This document shows, one piece after another, positions 1-7,061 of a stretch of 64,000 nucleotides of DNA (positions are counted from its first letter, which is position 1; each line of letters opens with the position of its first letter). The notes beneath the pieces were generated by a model. The model did not search any database and was not told the origin of the DNA. It saw only the letters and a program-made list of their open reading frames with translations. The stretch lies in contig NZ_AP021903.1 in the NCBI RefSeq assembly GCF_018326005.1, forward strand, positions 2,234,001-2,298,000, read 5' to 3'. Made by a program: the position numbers and the translations under genes. The stretch comes from Pseudomonas sp. Seg1 (GTDB taxonomy: Bacteria > Pseudomonadota > Gammaproteobacteria > Pseudomonadales > Pseudomonadaceae).

Positions 1-759
1 TACCTGTCGCAAATGGCCGAGCAGCCGTGCGTGAACAATCAGCCAATGAGCATTGCGATCATCGGCGGTGGGCAGAGCGCGGCGGAAGCGTTCATCGATC
101 TGAACGATTCGTTCCCGTCGGTGCAGGTCGACATGATCCTGCGCGGTTCGGCACTCAAGCCTGCGGACGACAGCCCGTTCGTCAACGAAGTGTTCTCGCC
201 GGAGTTCACCGATCTGGTGTTCCAGCAGAACAGCGCCGAGCGGGAGCGTCTGGTCAACGAGTACCACAACACCAACTACTCGGTGGTCGACATCGACCTG
301 ATCGAGCGCATCTACGGCATCTTCTATCGCCAGAAGGTTTCCGGGATTGCCCGTCATGCGTTCCGCACCCTGACCACCGTCGAGAAAGCCACCGCGACCG
401 AAAACGGTATCGAGCTGGCCGTGCGCAACAACGCCACTGGCGAAGTCACCGTGCGCCTTTACGACGCTGTAGTGCTGGCCACCGGTTACGAGCGCCAGAT
501 GCACCGCAAATTGCTGGCGCCGCTGGAAGAGTACCTGGGTGAGTTCGAGGTCGATCGCAACTACAAACTGATTACCGACGAGCGCTGCAAGGCCGGCATC
601 TACATGCAGGGCTTCTGCCAGGCCAGCCATGGTCTGAGTGATACATTGCTGTCGGTGTTGCCGATTCGTGCGGACGAGATTGCCGGCTCGCTGTATGAGC
701 ACGGCAAGCATCGTGGGCATCGTTCGATGGCAGATCTGTTGTTGGCGACTGCCAGCTAA
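1..759 (+). CDS. pvdA: L-ornithine N5-oxygenase, C-terminal part (5' end outside window)
   Basis: This is the last 252 residues of a flavin-dependent L-ornithine N5-monooxygenase, the enzyme that makes N5-hydroxyornithine for the hydroxamate groups of pyoverdine. The reading frame is open from base 1, so the gene begins to the left of the window. Visible landmarks are the NADPH-binding glycine-rich motif AIIGGGQSAAEAF at about residues 18-30 of the fragment, the ATGYE motif of N-hydroxylating monooxygenases, and a C-terminal HGLSDTLLS motif typical of the family. PvdA proteins are usually about 440 residues, so slightly more than half is present. A lysine N6-hydroxylase is the alternative; PvdA is preferred because the organism looks like a fluorescent Pseudomonas. 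It is followed by a REP cluster, with no obvious terminator. Confidence 0.9.
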   Translation, partial: YLSQMAEQPCVNNQPMSIAIIGGGQSAAEAFIDLNDSFPSVQVDMILRGSALKPADDSPFVNEVFSPEFTDLVFQQNSAERERLVNEYHNTNYSVVDIDLIERIYGIFYRQKVSGIARHAFRTLTTVEKATATENGIELAVRNNATGEVTVRLYDAVVLATGYERQMHRKLLAPLEEYLGEFEVDRNYKLITDERCKAGIYMQGFCQASHGLSDTLLSVLPIRADEIAGSLYEHGKHRGHRSMADLLLATAS

Positions 760-775
760 CTCTGTATTGCCTGAT

Positions 776-1125
776 ACACCGCTATCGCTGGCAAGCCAGC
801 TCCCACAGGGATCAGTGTTGTGTTAGCGGTAGCGGACATCACACAAAACATTGTGGGAGCTGGCTTGCCAGCGATGGCGGCGGGTCAGGCTCCATTGCCT
901 TCGATGAACCACCGCTATCGCGAGGCAAGCCAGCTCCCACAGGGGGCGGTGTTGTGTTAGCGGTAGCGGACATCACACAAAACATTGTGGGAGCTGGCTT
1001 GCCAGCGATGGCGGCAGGTCAGGCACTATCACCTTTGATGAACCACCGCTATCGCGAGCAGGCTCACTCCTACAATGTTCTGTGTACGCAGGACCAATGT
1101 AGGAGTGAGCCTGCTCGCGATGGGG
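776..1125. repeat. Cluster of three REP doublets (REPINs)
   Basis: Six REP palindromes form three inverted doublets at about 776-880, 908-1015 and 1043-1125. The first two carry the core GTGGGAGCTGGCTTGCC and its complement; the third carries the core GTAGGAGTGAGCCTGCTC. A 134-base segment beginning at 815 is repeated in tandem beginning at 949, so REPIN 2 arose by local duplication. The left arm of REPIN 2 joins the TATCGCGAG end of one REP subfamily to the GCAAGCCAGCTCCC end of another. Confidence 0.9.
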
Positions 1126-1159
1126 CCTTCGAAAACACCAGAACTTCACAATCCTGAAC

Positions 1160-1594
1160 CCTTCCTGAATGACCCTGACATTCCCCGACACACTTCCTTT
1201 TGCGGGTTTACTCTCCAGACATCGGGGCGTAAGCTTCGCGCGTTTTCATCAATAGCGGAGACCCACAGTGGGTACTTGTTCGAGTGACAGTTGTCGGCCG
1301 GTCTCGGTAACCGGCAGATTCTCGGCAAGATAACGCGCCTCTTTTGTGCCGTTGTCTCGCCGTAACAGCGAGCAGCGGCATCCCGTACATGGCCAGTTCT
1401 AGGTCATGTCTTGAAGTCCTTCTCATCGACACTGAAAGAGCGTGATTTCGACTTTATTGTCGTCATCGCAGCCCTATCGACACGCCTGTCTTTTCTGACC
1501 GGCGCGCCAAGCCTTGCCGTGCCGGTTTTCCCGGCGGACGAGGCGCGGCCGTACCTGCTTGACGGTTTCCCGGCTGACCAAAGGGGCAACAGCC
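1160..1594 (+). promoter_or_regulatory. Long structured leader upstream of mgtA
   Basis: About 430 bases without a convincing long gene separate the REP cluster from mgtA. Several hairpins can be drawn: GCCGGT/ACCGGC at 1297-1315, a two-part stem at 1348-1379 (GCCGTT/AGCGGC outside, CTCGC/GCGAG inside), CATGGCC/GGTCATG at 1388-1408, and GCCGG/CCGGC near 1520-1534. The third stem contains the ATG of an 18-codon reading frame (1389-1445). In enterobacteria mgtA is controlled by a long Mg2+-responsive leader with a small ORF. A similar role here is inference from layout; the sequence does not resemble a riboswitch class I can name. Confidence 0.4.
1389..1445 (+). CDS. Possible 18-residue leader peptide of mgtA
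   Basis: A short frame, MASSRSCLEVLLIDTERA, starts at an ATG buried in the 1388-1408 hairpin and ends 149 bases before mgtA. There is no strong Shine-Dalgarno sequence in front of it, and it lacks the proline run of enterobacterial MgtL, so it may not be translated. It is listed because its start codon lies inside a stem in a leader where a regulatory small ORF would be expected. Confidence 0.2.
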   Translation: MASSRSCLEVLLIDTERA

Positions 1595-4294
1595 ATGAAA
1601 CTTACGCTCAAGGAATTTTTCGCAGGCTTTCTGCGGACCCGCCACATCGCCCGGCATTTCCGTCGCCTGGCCTTGCTGGAAACCATCAACGACACCACGG
1701 TCAGCCGTGAAGTCCCGCCAACCCTGGCCAACACCCTGGTCGATGCCGCGCATTGCGACAGCGGTGTGTTGCTGTCGTCACTGGGCACGCATTCCGACGG
1801 CCTCACCGATTTCGAAGTCGATGCCCTGCGTGCGCAATACGGCCTTAACGAGGTCGAGCACGAGCAACCACTGGCCTGGTATATCCACCTGTGGCACTGC
1901 TACAAAAACCCGTTCAACCTGCTGCTCACCCTGTTGGCGGTGATCTCGTGGCTGACTGAAGACCTTAAAGCAGCCGTCGTGATTTTCTCGATGGTGGTGC
2001 TGTCGACGCTGCTGCGTTTCTGGCAGGAAAGCAAATCCAATCAGGCCGCCGATGCACTGAAAGCCATGGTCAGCAATACCGCCACGGTGATGCGCCGGGA
2101 TGCGCCGCGCAGCGAATTGCCGATCAAGCAATTGGTGCCCGGGGATCTGATCGTGCTGTCGGCCGGTGACATGATTCCCGCCGATTGCCGGGTGCTCAGC
2201 GCCAAGGATCTGTTCGTCAGCCAGGCCGCAATGACCGGTGAATCGATGCCCGTGGAGAAGTTTGCGCGTCAGGCTGATCGCGACACACGCAATCCGCTGG
2301 AGCTCGACAACATCCTGTTCATGGGCACCAACGTCGTGTCCGGCACGGCGGTGGCGGTGATTCTCACCACCGGCAACAGCACCTATTTCGGCGCATTGGC
2401 ACAACGGGTCGGCGCCACCGATCGTGCGGTGACTTCGTTCCAGCAAGGCGTCAACAAAGTCAGCTGGCTGTTGATTCGCTTCATGTTCGTCATGGCGCCG
2501 CTGGTGCTGTTCATCAACGGTTTCACCAAGGGCGACTGGACCGAGGCATTGCTGTTCGCGCTGTCGATTGCCGTGGGTCTGACCCCGGAAATGCTGCCGA
2601 TGATCGTCACCTCGACGTTGGCCAAAGGCGCGGTGTTCCTGTCGCGCAAAAAAGTCATCGTCAAACGTCTCGACGCCATCCAGAACTTCGGCGCGATGGA
2701 CGTGCTCTGCACCGACAAGACCGGCACCCTGACCCAGGACAAAATCTTCCTGGCGCGCAATGTCGACGTCTGGGGTGAAGATTCCGATGACGTGTTGGAA
2801 ATGGCCTACCTCAACAGCTACTACCAGACCGGGTTGAAAAACCTGCTGGACGTGGCGGTGCTGGAACACGTGGAAGTCCACCGTGAGCTGAAGGTCGGCA
2901 CGGCGTTTCGCAAGGTCGATGAGATCCCGTTCGACTTCAATCGCCGGCGCATGTCGGTGGTGGTCGAAGGGCGCGGCCAACCGCATCAACTGATCTGCAA
3001 AGGCGCGGTGGAAGAAGTGCTGGCGGTATGCAGCCGCGTGCGTCATGGCGACATCGATGAAGCCTTGAGCGATGAATTGCTGACCCGTATTCGTCAGGTC
3101 ACTGCAGCATTCAACGCTGAAGGCTTGCGCGTGGTGGCCGTTGCCGCCCGCTCGATGCCTGAAGGTCGCGACACTTACAGCCTGGCTGATGAAAATGAAC
3201 TGACGCTGATCGGCTATGTGGCGTTCCTCGATCCACCGAAAGAAAGCACCGCGCCCGCGCTCAAGGCCTTGGCCGAGCATGGCGTGGCGGTGAAAGTGCT
3301 GACCGGCGACAACGAACTGGTCACCGCGAAGATCTGCCGCGAAGTCGGCCTCGCTCAGCAAGGTTTGCTGTTGGGCAATGACGTCGAACGCATGAGCGAT
3401 GCCGAACTGGCGGTGGCCGTGGAGAAAACCAACGTTTTCGCCAAACTGACGCCGTCGCACAAAGAACGCATCGTGCGCATTCTCAAGGGCAACGGCCACG
3501 TCGTCGGCTTCATGGGCGACGGCATCAACGATGCCCCGGCGCTGCGCACGGCCGATATCGGTATCTCGGTGGACAGCGCGGTGGACATCGCTAAAGAGGC
3601 GGCGGACATCATCCTCCTGGAAAAGAGCCTGATGGTGCTGGAGGAGGGCGTGCTCGAAGGGCGCCGGACTTTCGCCAACATGCTCAAGTACATCAAGATG
3701 ACCGCCAGTTCCAACTTCGGCAACGTGTTCTCGGTGCTGGTGGCCAGTGCGTTCATTCCGTTCCTGCCGATGCTGCCGATGCACCTGCTGGTGCAGAACC
3801 TGCTCTATGACATTTCGCAGATCGCCATTCCGTTCGACAACGTTGACGAGGAAATGCTGAAGAAACCACAACGCTGGCAGCCGGGTGATGTCGGTCGGTT
3901 CATGCTGTTCTTCGGGCCGATCAGTTCGATCTTTGACATCACTACGTTCGCCTTGATGTGGTACGTGTTTGATGCCAACACCCCGGATCACCAGACGCTG
4001 TTCCAGTCCGGCTGGTTCGTGGTCGGGTTGCTGACCCAGACGCTGATCGTGCACATGATCCGTACGCCGAAGATTCCGTTCCTGCAAAGCCGTGCAGCGA
4101 TGCCGCTGCTGGTGATGACCGGGATCATCATGGCGGTGGGGATCTTCCTGCCGATGGGGCCGCTGGCGCATTACTTCAAACTGCAGGCGTTGCCATCGCT
4201 GTACTTCGTGTTCCTGCCGGTGATTCTGCTGGCGTACATGGCGCTGACTCAGGCGGTCAAAGGTTTCTACATCCGCCGGTTCGGCTGGCAGTAA
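1595..4294 (+). CDS. mgtA: Mg2+-importing P-type ATPase (type IIIB)
   Basis: Magnesium-importing P-type ATPase of the inner membrane, 899 residues, close to the 898-908 of enterobacterial MgtA/MgtB. Visible motifs are MTGES of the actuator domain, the phosphorylation motif CTDKTGTLTQD with Asp at about residue 374, and the hinge motif GDGINDAPALR in the nucleotide-binding domain. An N-terminal cation-ATPase domain (LTDFEVDALRAQYGLNEVE) and about ten hydrophobic segments are also present, including the LTPEMLPM segment typical of MgtA. I chose the ATG at 1595 because AAAGGGGC lies just upstream and MKLTLKEFF fits family N-termini. In-frame codons further upstream fall in the leader. mgtC follows after 142 bases, so the two probably answer to the same low-Mg2+ signal. 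Confidence 0.95.
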   Translation: MKLTLKEFFAGFLRTRHIARHFRRLALLETINDTTVSREVPPTLANTLVDAAHCDSGVLLSSLGTHSDGLTDFEVDALRAQYGLNEVEHEQPLAWYIHLWHCYKNPFNLLLTLLAVISWLTEDLKAAVVIFSMVVLSTLLRFWQESKSNQAADALKAMVSNTATVMRRDAPRSELPIKQLVPGDLIVLSAGDMIPADCRVLSAKDLFVSQAAMTGESMPVEKFARQADRDTRNPLELDNILFMGTNVVSGTAVAVILTTGNSTYFGALAQRVGATDRAVTSFQQGVNKVSWLLIRFMFVMAPLVLFINGFTKGDWTEALLFALSIAVGLTPEMLPMIVTSTLAKGAVFLSRKKVIVKRLDAIQNFGAMDVLCTDKTGTLTQDKIFLARNVDVWGEDSDDVLEMAYLNSYYQTGLKNLLDVAVLEHVEVHRELKVGTAFRKVDEIPFDFNRRRMSVVVEGRGQPHQLICKGAVEEVLAVCSRVRHGDIDEALSDELLTRIRQVTAAFNAEGLRVVAVAARSMPEGRDTYSLADENELTLIGYVAFLDPPKESTAPALKALAEHGVAVKVLTGDNELVTAKICREVGLAQQGLLLGNDVERMSDAELAVAVEKTNVFAKLTPSHKERIVRILKGNGHVVGFMGDGINDAPALRTADIGISVDSAVDIAKEAADIILLEKSLMVLEEGVLEGRRTFANMLKYIKMTASSNFGNVFSVLVASAFIPFLPMLPMHLLVQNLLYDISQIAIPFDNVDEEMLKKPQRWQPGDVGRFMLFFGPISSIFDITTFALMWYVFDANTPDHQTLFQSGWFVVGLLTQTLIVHMIRTPKIPFLQSRAAMPLLVMTGIIMAVGIFLPMGPLAHYFKLQALPSLYFVFLPVILLAYMALTQAVKGFYIRRFGWQ

Positions 4295-4299
4295 TGCTG

Positions 4300-4411
4300 C
4301 CCCTGTAGGAGTGAGCCTGCTCCGGGCGGCGTTCCGACGATAGCAATCTGTCTGTCAAGATTTCCAGCGCCCGACACACCGCTATCGCGAGCAGGCTCAC
4401 TCCTACAGAGA
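4300..4411. repeat. REP doublet, left arm disrupted
   Basis: A REP with the GTAGGAGTGAGCCTGCTC core at about 4304-4321 faces an inverted copy at about 4378-4407 (CTATCGCGAGCAGGCTCACT). The left copy departs from the usual GCTCGCGATAG continuation after CTGCTC, so it is a degenerate half. The doublet fills most of the mgtA-mgtC gap. Confidence 0.85.
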
Positions 4412-4436
4412 TCGCGTGTTTTTCAAGGATTTCATC

Positions 4437-5153
4437 ATGCAAGCCATCAACAACCTCAACCTCGATTCCCTGCTCGACACCCTGGTCAGCCTCAGCGCCG
4501 CCTTCATCCTCGGCGGCCTGATCGGCTTCGAGCGCCAGTACCGGCAACGCACCGCCGGCCTGCGCACCAACGTGCTGGTGGCGGTCGGTGCGGCGATTTT
4601 CGTCGACATGGCCAACCGTCTCGCCGGTGCCGAAGGCGCAGTGCGGGTGGTCGCCTACGTGGTTTCCGGCATCGGTTTTCTCGGTGCCGGGGTGATCATG
4701 CGCGAAGAAGGCAACGTCCGTGGCCTCAACACCGCCGCCACCCTTTGGACCTCGGCGGCGGTCGGCGCCTGCGCCGGTGCCGACCTGCTCGCCGAAGCCG
4801 TGCTCGGCACGCTGTTTATCCTCGCCGCCAACACCTTGCTGCGGCCGATCGTCAACAACATCAACCGTCAGCCACTGGACGTGGTCTCGGCCGAAGTCAC
4901 CAACATCGTCTACGTCATCGCCCGGCGCTCACAGCAAACGGCTGTGTTTGCCTTGCTCGAAGCGGAACTGGAACGCAGCAACTATCCGGCCAGCGATGTC
5001 GACGTACACGCGTTTGGTGCCGATGAAATCGAGATCGAAGCGACACTGGCGACCACTTCGGTCGATGGTGATGAACTGGATGCACTGGTCGCGCGGATCT
5101 CGACTTCGGCGCTGGTGGTGCAGGCGTTCTGGAGTCCGAGTACAACCGAGTAG
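4437..5153 (+). CDS. mgtC: MgtC-family inner-membrane protein
   Basis: MgtC/SapB family membrane protein, 238 residues. The N-terminal half holds several hydrophobic helices and the conserved stretch GGLIGFERQYRQRTAGLRT, followed by LVAVGAAIF and the RGLNTAATLWTSAAVG motif. The C-terminal ~90 residues form the soluble ACT-like domain seen in long MgtC proteins. MgtC supports growth at low Mg2+ and in acid or host environments and is reported to modulate the F1Fo ATP synthase in Salmonella; it is not itself a magnesium transporter. The start at 4437 follows AAGGATTTC. The position directly after mgtA supports joint Mg2+ control. The left REP doublet between the genes could act as a transcript-stability element, which is inference. 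Confidence 0.9.
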   Translation: MQAINNLNLDSLLDTLVSLSAAFILGGLIGFERQYRQRTAGLRTNVLVAVGAAIFVDMANRLAGAEGAVRVVAYVVSGIGFLGAGVIMREEGNVRGLNTAATLWTSAAVGACAGADLLAEAVLGTLFILAANTLLRPIVNNINRQPLDVVSAEVTNIVYVIARRSQQTAVFALLEAELERSNYPASDVDVHAFGADEIEIEATLATTSVDGDELDALVARISTSALVVQAFWSPSTTE

Positions 5154-5246
5154 GCTCCGCTTGGGCGTATCCCACGTGCCCACAGGATTAATCTGGCAGT
5201 CCACGACTTTGATCTTGCCGGTTTTTGCGAGGTTTCCGGCCGCTTT

Positions 5247-5260
5247 TAAGAATTTTCCTA
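5247..5260 (+). promoter_or_regulatory. TARGA-N4-TCCTA box upstream of first small receiver gene
   Basis: TAAGA at 5247-5251 and TCCTA at 5256-5260 are separated by four bases. This closely matches the RcsB/RcsAB-type box (TAAGAATATTCCTA) and the TTTCCTA half-site of BvgA-type regulators. A box of identical geometry lies in front of the next gene at 5787-5800. The adjacent LuxR-family response regulator (6425-7051) is the obvious candidate binder; that link is inference. Confidence 0.5.
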
Positions 5261-5321
5261 CAGAGGTTTTAAATGGGGGTGAGTAGCGTGGTCAGCACCT
5301 TTTCCCACGCTGTTAAATCCT

Positions 5322-5774
5322 ATGTCCTACAAATACTGGCGAGTGGTCATTGCCGAAGAGCAGAGTGTTCTGCAAGGCAGGATCGCGAAGATCTTCAACG
5401 AACTGGGCTACCCGAATCTCACACCGGTGCATTCTTTTCGTGAATTGCTGGCCTTGACTCACTACGCCCATGACCCGTTCCAGCGCTTTGATCTGATGGT
5501 GATCAACGGTGAGTTGATCGCCGCTGCCGGTGTCGACCCGGTGCGCTTTTTTCAGAGCAATTCACAGATTCGCCACTGTGTCATTCACGATGCGCGGCGC
5601 GGTCAGCCGCAGACCGAGACGATTTACGCCAACCATCAACGCCAGTTGTATCTGACCCGCACACCGGATCGACAGACGCTGGGTGCACTGCTGGCGCAGC
5701 TTGATGTTTATAAGACAAGCAACCTCCCGGTGCCGCTTGCGGCTGCGTCCATGTACCCGGTAGATCTCGGTTGA
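5322..5774 (+). CDS. Small receiver-like protein lacking the phosphoacceptor Asp
   Basis: A 150-residue stand-alone protein with the fold pattern of a response-regulator receiver domain and no output domain. The first strand reads WRVVIAEEQ, so the acidic pair is EE. The strand that should end in the phosphorylated aspartate reads FDLMVING, placing Asn at about residue 62. It is therefore probably not phosphorylated normally and may work as a protein-protein module. It is a diverged paralogue of the next gene, where the same position is Asp. The location just upstream of a BvgA/BvgS-like pair suggests a role in that pathway. No specific family name is recognised. The ATG at 5322 is the first in frame; its Shine-Dalgarno is weak. 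Confidence 0.7.
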   Translation: MSYKYWRVVIAEEQSVLQGRIAKIFNELGYPNLTPVHSFRELLALTHYAHDPFQRFDLMVINGELIAAAGVDPVRFFQSNSQIRHCVIHDARRGQPQTETIYANHQRQLYLTRTPDRQTLGALLAQLDVYKTSNLPVPLAAASMYPVDLG

Positions 5775-5786
5775 TTGTTCGGTTTT

Positions 5787-5800
5787 TAGGAAAAGTCCTA
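5787..5800 (+). promoter_or_regulatory. TARGA-N4-TCCTA box upstream of second small receiver gene
   Basis: TAGGA at 5787-5791 and TCCTA at 5796-5800 form a perfect 5-base inverted repeat with a four-base centre. It lies about 70 bases before the start codon, nearly the same distance as the 5247-5260 box. In both cases the next bases are CAGA, giving a shared TCCTACAGA. Confidence 0.5.
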
Positions 5801-5866
5801 CAGAACCTACCGTTGAGCTTGCGTAGTCTTGCCGCACTCAGAACCCTGCCTCTCTGGAGATTGAGC

Positions 5867-6289
5867 ATGACCAACAAAGCCCTGCGTATCCTGATCGCCG
5901 ATCCGCAGCACTTCCACCGGATGAAAATCGAGCGCCTGTTCAATGGTCTCGATTATTACCGCGTGGCCCCGGTGCAGAACCTCGCCGAACTGCTGACGCT
6001 GGTCGACTACGGTTGTGAACCGTTCGATGCCGTGGTCATCGACGCCGGTCTGGCGGCAGGTTCGCTGGATCTGCTGGGGTTCTTCCTCGATAACCCACAG
6101 GTGCGTCATGCGTTGATCTACAACGAACCCTCGGCGCCGCTGCAGGCGATTTCAGGTTTCGCTCAGGACAATGTGCTGATCAGTCATGTGCCGTTACCTA
6201 ATGAACAGGCAATCAGGCACTTGATGGCTCACGTCGATGTTTCGCAGTGGAAGGCGGAGCCAGCAGTGCAGCGTCGGGCGTATGCATAG
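5867..6289 (+). CDS. Small stand-alone receiver-domain protein
   Basis: A 140-residue single-domain response-regulator-like protein, paralogous to the preceding gene. The first strand is RILIADPQ, and the expected phosphoacceptor is kept as Asp in FDAVVIDAGL (about residue 59). The conserved lysine of the fifth strand is not evident (LISHVPLP), so signalling chemistry may be unusual. The start at 5867 is preferred over in-frame upstream codons because GGAGATTGAGC precedes it and the receiver fold begins immediately. It stands 93 bases after its paralogue, each with its own upstream box, so the two are probably separate transcription units. By context it may shuttle phosphate from, or regulate, the hybrid kinase at 7062. 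Confidence 0.75.
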   Translation: MTNKALRILIADPQHFHRMKIERLFNGLDYYRVAPVQNLAELLTLVDYGCEPFDAVVIDAGLAAGSLDLLGFFLDNPQVRHALIYNEPSAPLQAISGFAQDNVLISHVPLPNEQAIRHLMAHVDVSQWKAEPAVQRRAYA

Positions 6290-6306
6290 AAATACGCTGA
6301 CCGCAA

Positions 6307-6322
6307 CTGTCAGACCTGACAG
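6307..6322. promoter_or_regulatory. Inverted repeat upstream of the response regulator gene
   Basis: CTGTCA at 6307-6312 and TGACAG at 6317-6322 form a perfect 6-base inverted repeat with a GACC centre, about 100 bases before the regulator start. It could be an operator. It is unlike the TARGA-N4-TCCTA boxes and has no T-run to suggest a terminator. Confidence 0.3.
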
Positions 6323-6424
6323 GTGATTCACTTTCCGTTCCGTGCAACAGTCACTGCGCAGCCACTGAGTCCGGATCGATCCACGCCGGTGGCCTCATCG
6401 TTAGAACCTGCCCCGGGAGTGGCC

Positions 6425-7051
6425 ATGAAGTCAGCGCTGATCGTCGATGATCATCCGGTGGTGCGCGCTGCCATCCGCATCGTGCTGAAAGCCGAAGGTT
6501 TCAAGGAAGTCCATGAAACGTCCAATGGCAACGAGGTGTTGCAACTGATCCGCACGCACAAACCCCGGCTGGTGGTGCTCGATCTGCGTTTGCCGAGCCT
6601 TGACGGCCTGGAAGTACTGACGCGGATCAAAGCCAACGAGCTTGACTGTCGCGTCCTCGTTTTCAGTTCCCACGACCCCTTGTTTTACCAGGAGCGTTGT
6701 CTGCGCGCCGGGGCCATGGGCTACGTGACCAAAACCAATCAATTGGAACAACTGCACAAAGCCATTCAGGCGGTGATGTCGGGTTACACCTATTTTTCTG
6801 CGATGCCGGACAATGTCAGCACGTTGAATGCTGTGCAAACCACGGAAAAGCAGATGATCGATCAGCTCTCCGATCGCGAATTGAGCATTTTCGAGCAACT
6901 GGGTCAGGGTAAGGCCAACAAGGCGATTGCCGAAGAGATGCACCTGAGCCACAAGACCATCAGTACCTACAAAACCCGTCTGATGAAGAAGCTCGGGGTG
7001 AGTTCAGCGGTGCACTTGCGCGATTTCGCCAAGCGCAATCATTTGATCTGA
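6425..7051 (+). CDS. BvgA/EvgA-type LuxR-family response regulator
   Basis: A 208-residue two-component response regulator with an N-terminal receiver (acidic pair in LIVDDHP, phosphoacceptor Asp53 in VVLDLRLP, Lys in YVTKTN) and a C-terminal LuxR/GerE helix-turn-helix ([19 protein letters not shown], then a recognition helix around [12 protein letters not shown]). The layout, and the hybrid kinase 10 bases downstream, match BvgA/BvgS, EvgA/EvgS and Pseudomonas RocA/RocS systems. The ATG at 6425 is chosen because GGGAG precedes it and [10 protein letters not shown] begins the receiver. It is likely to control the two small receiver genes through the boxes at 5247 and 5787; this is inference from motif type and proximity. 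Confidence 0.9.
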   Translation: MKSALIVDDHPVVRAAIRIVLKAEGFKEVHETSNGNEVLQLIRTHKPRLVVLDLRLPSLDGLEVLTRIKANELDCRVLVFSSHDPLFYQERCLRAGAMGYVTKTNQLEQLHKAIQAVMSGYTYFSAMPDNVSTLNAVQTTEKQMIDQLSDRELSIFEQLGQGKANKAIAEEMHLSHKTISTYKTRLMKKLGVSSAVHLRDFAKRNHLI

Positions 7052-7061
7052 GCGGCCGGGC

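Noticed and set aside
776..1125. Regularly spaced repeats that could suggest a CRISPR array
   Set aside because: The repeats are palindromic, alternate in orientation and match REP elements found at ten other places in the window; there are no unique spacers of constant length and no cas genes.
1160..1594. yybP-ykoY or M-box riboswitch in the mgtA leader
   Set aside because: The conserved sequence blocks of those classes are not visible; only generic hairpins are seen.
1778..4171. Minus-strand open frame of 797 codons antisense to mgtA
   Set aside because: Composition is His/Gln/Arg-rich without any domain; mgtA motifs on the plus strand are complete.
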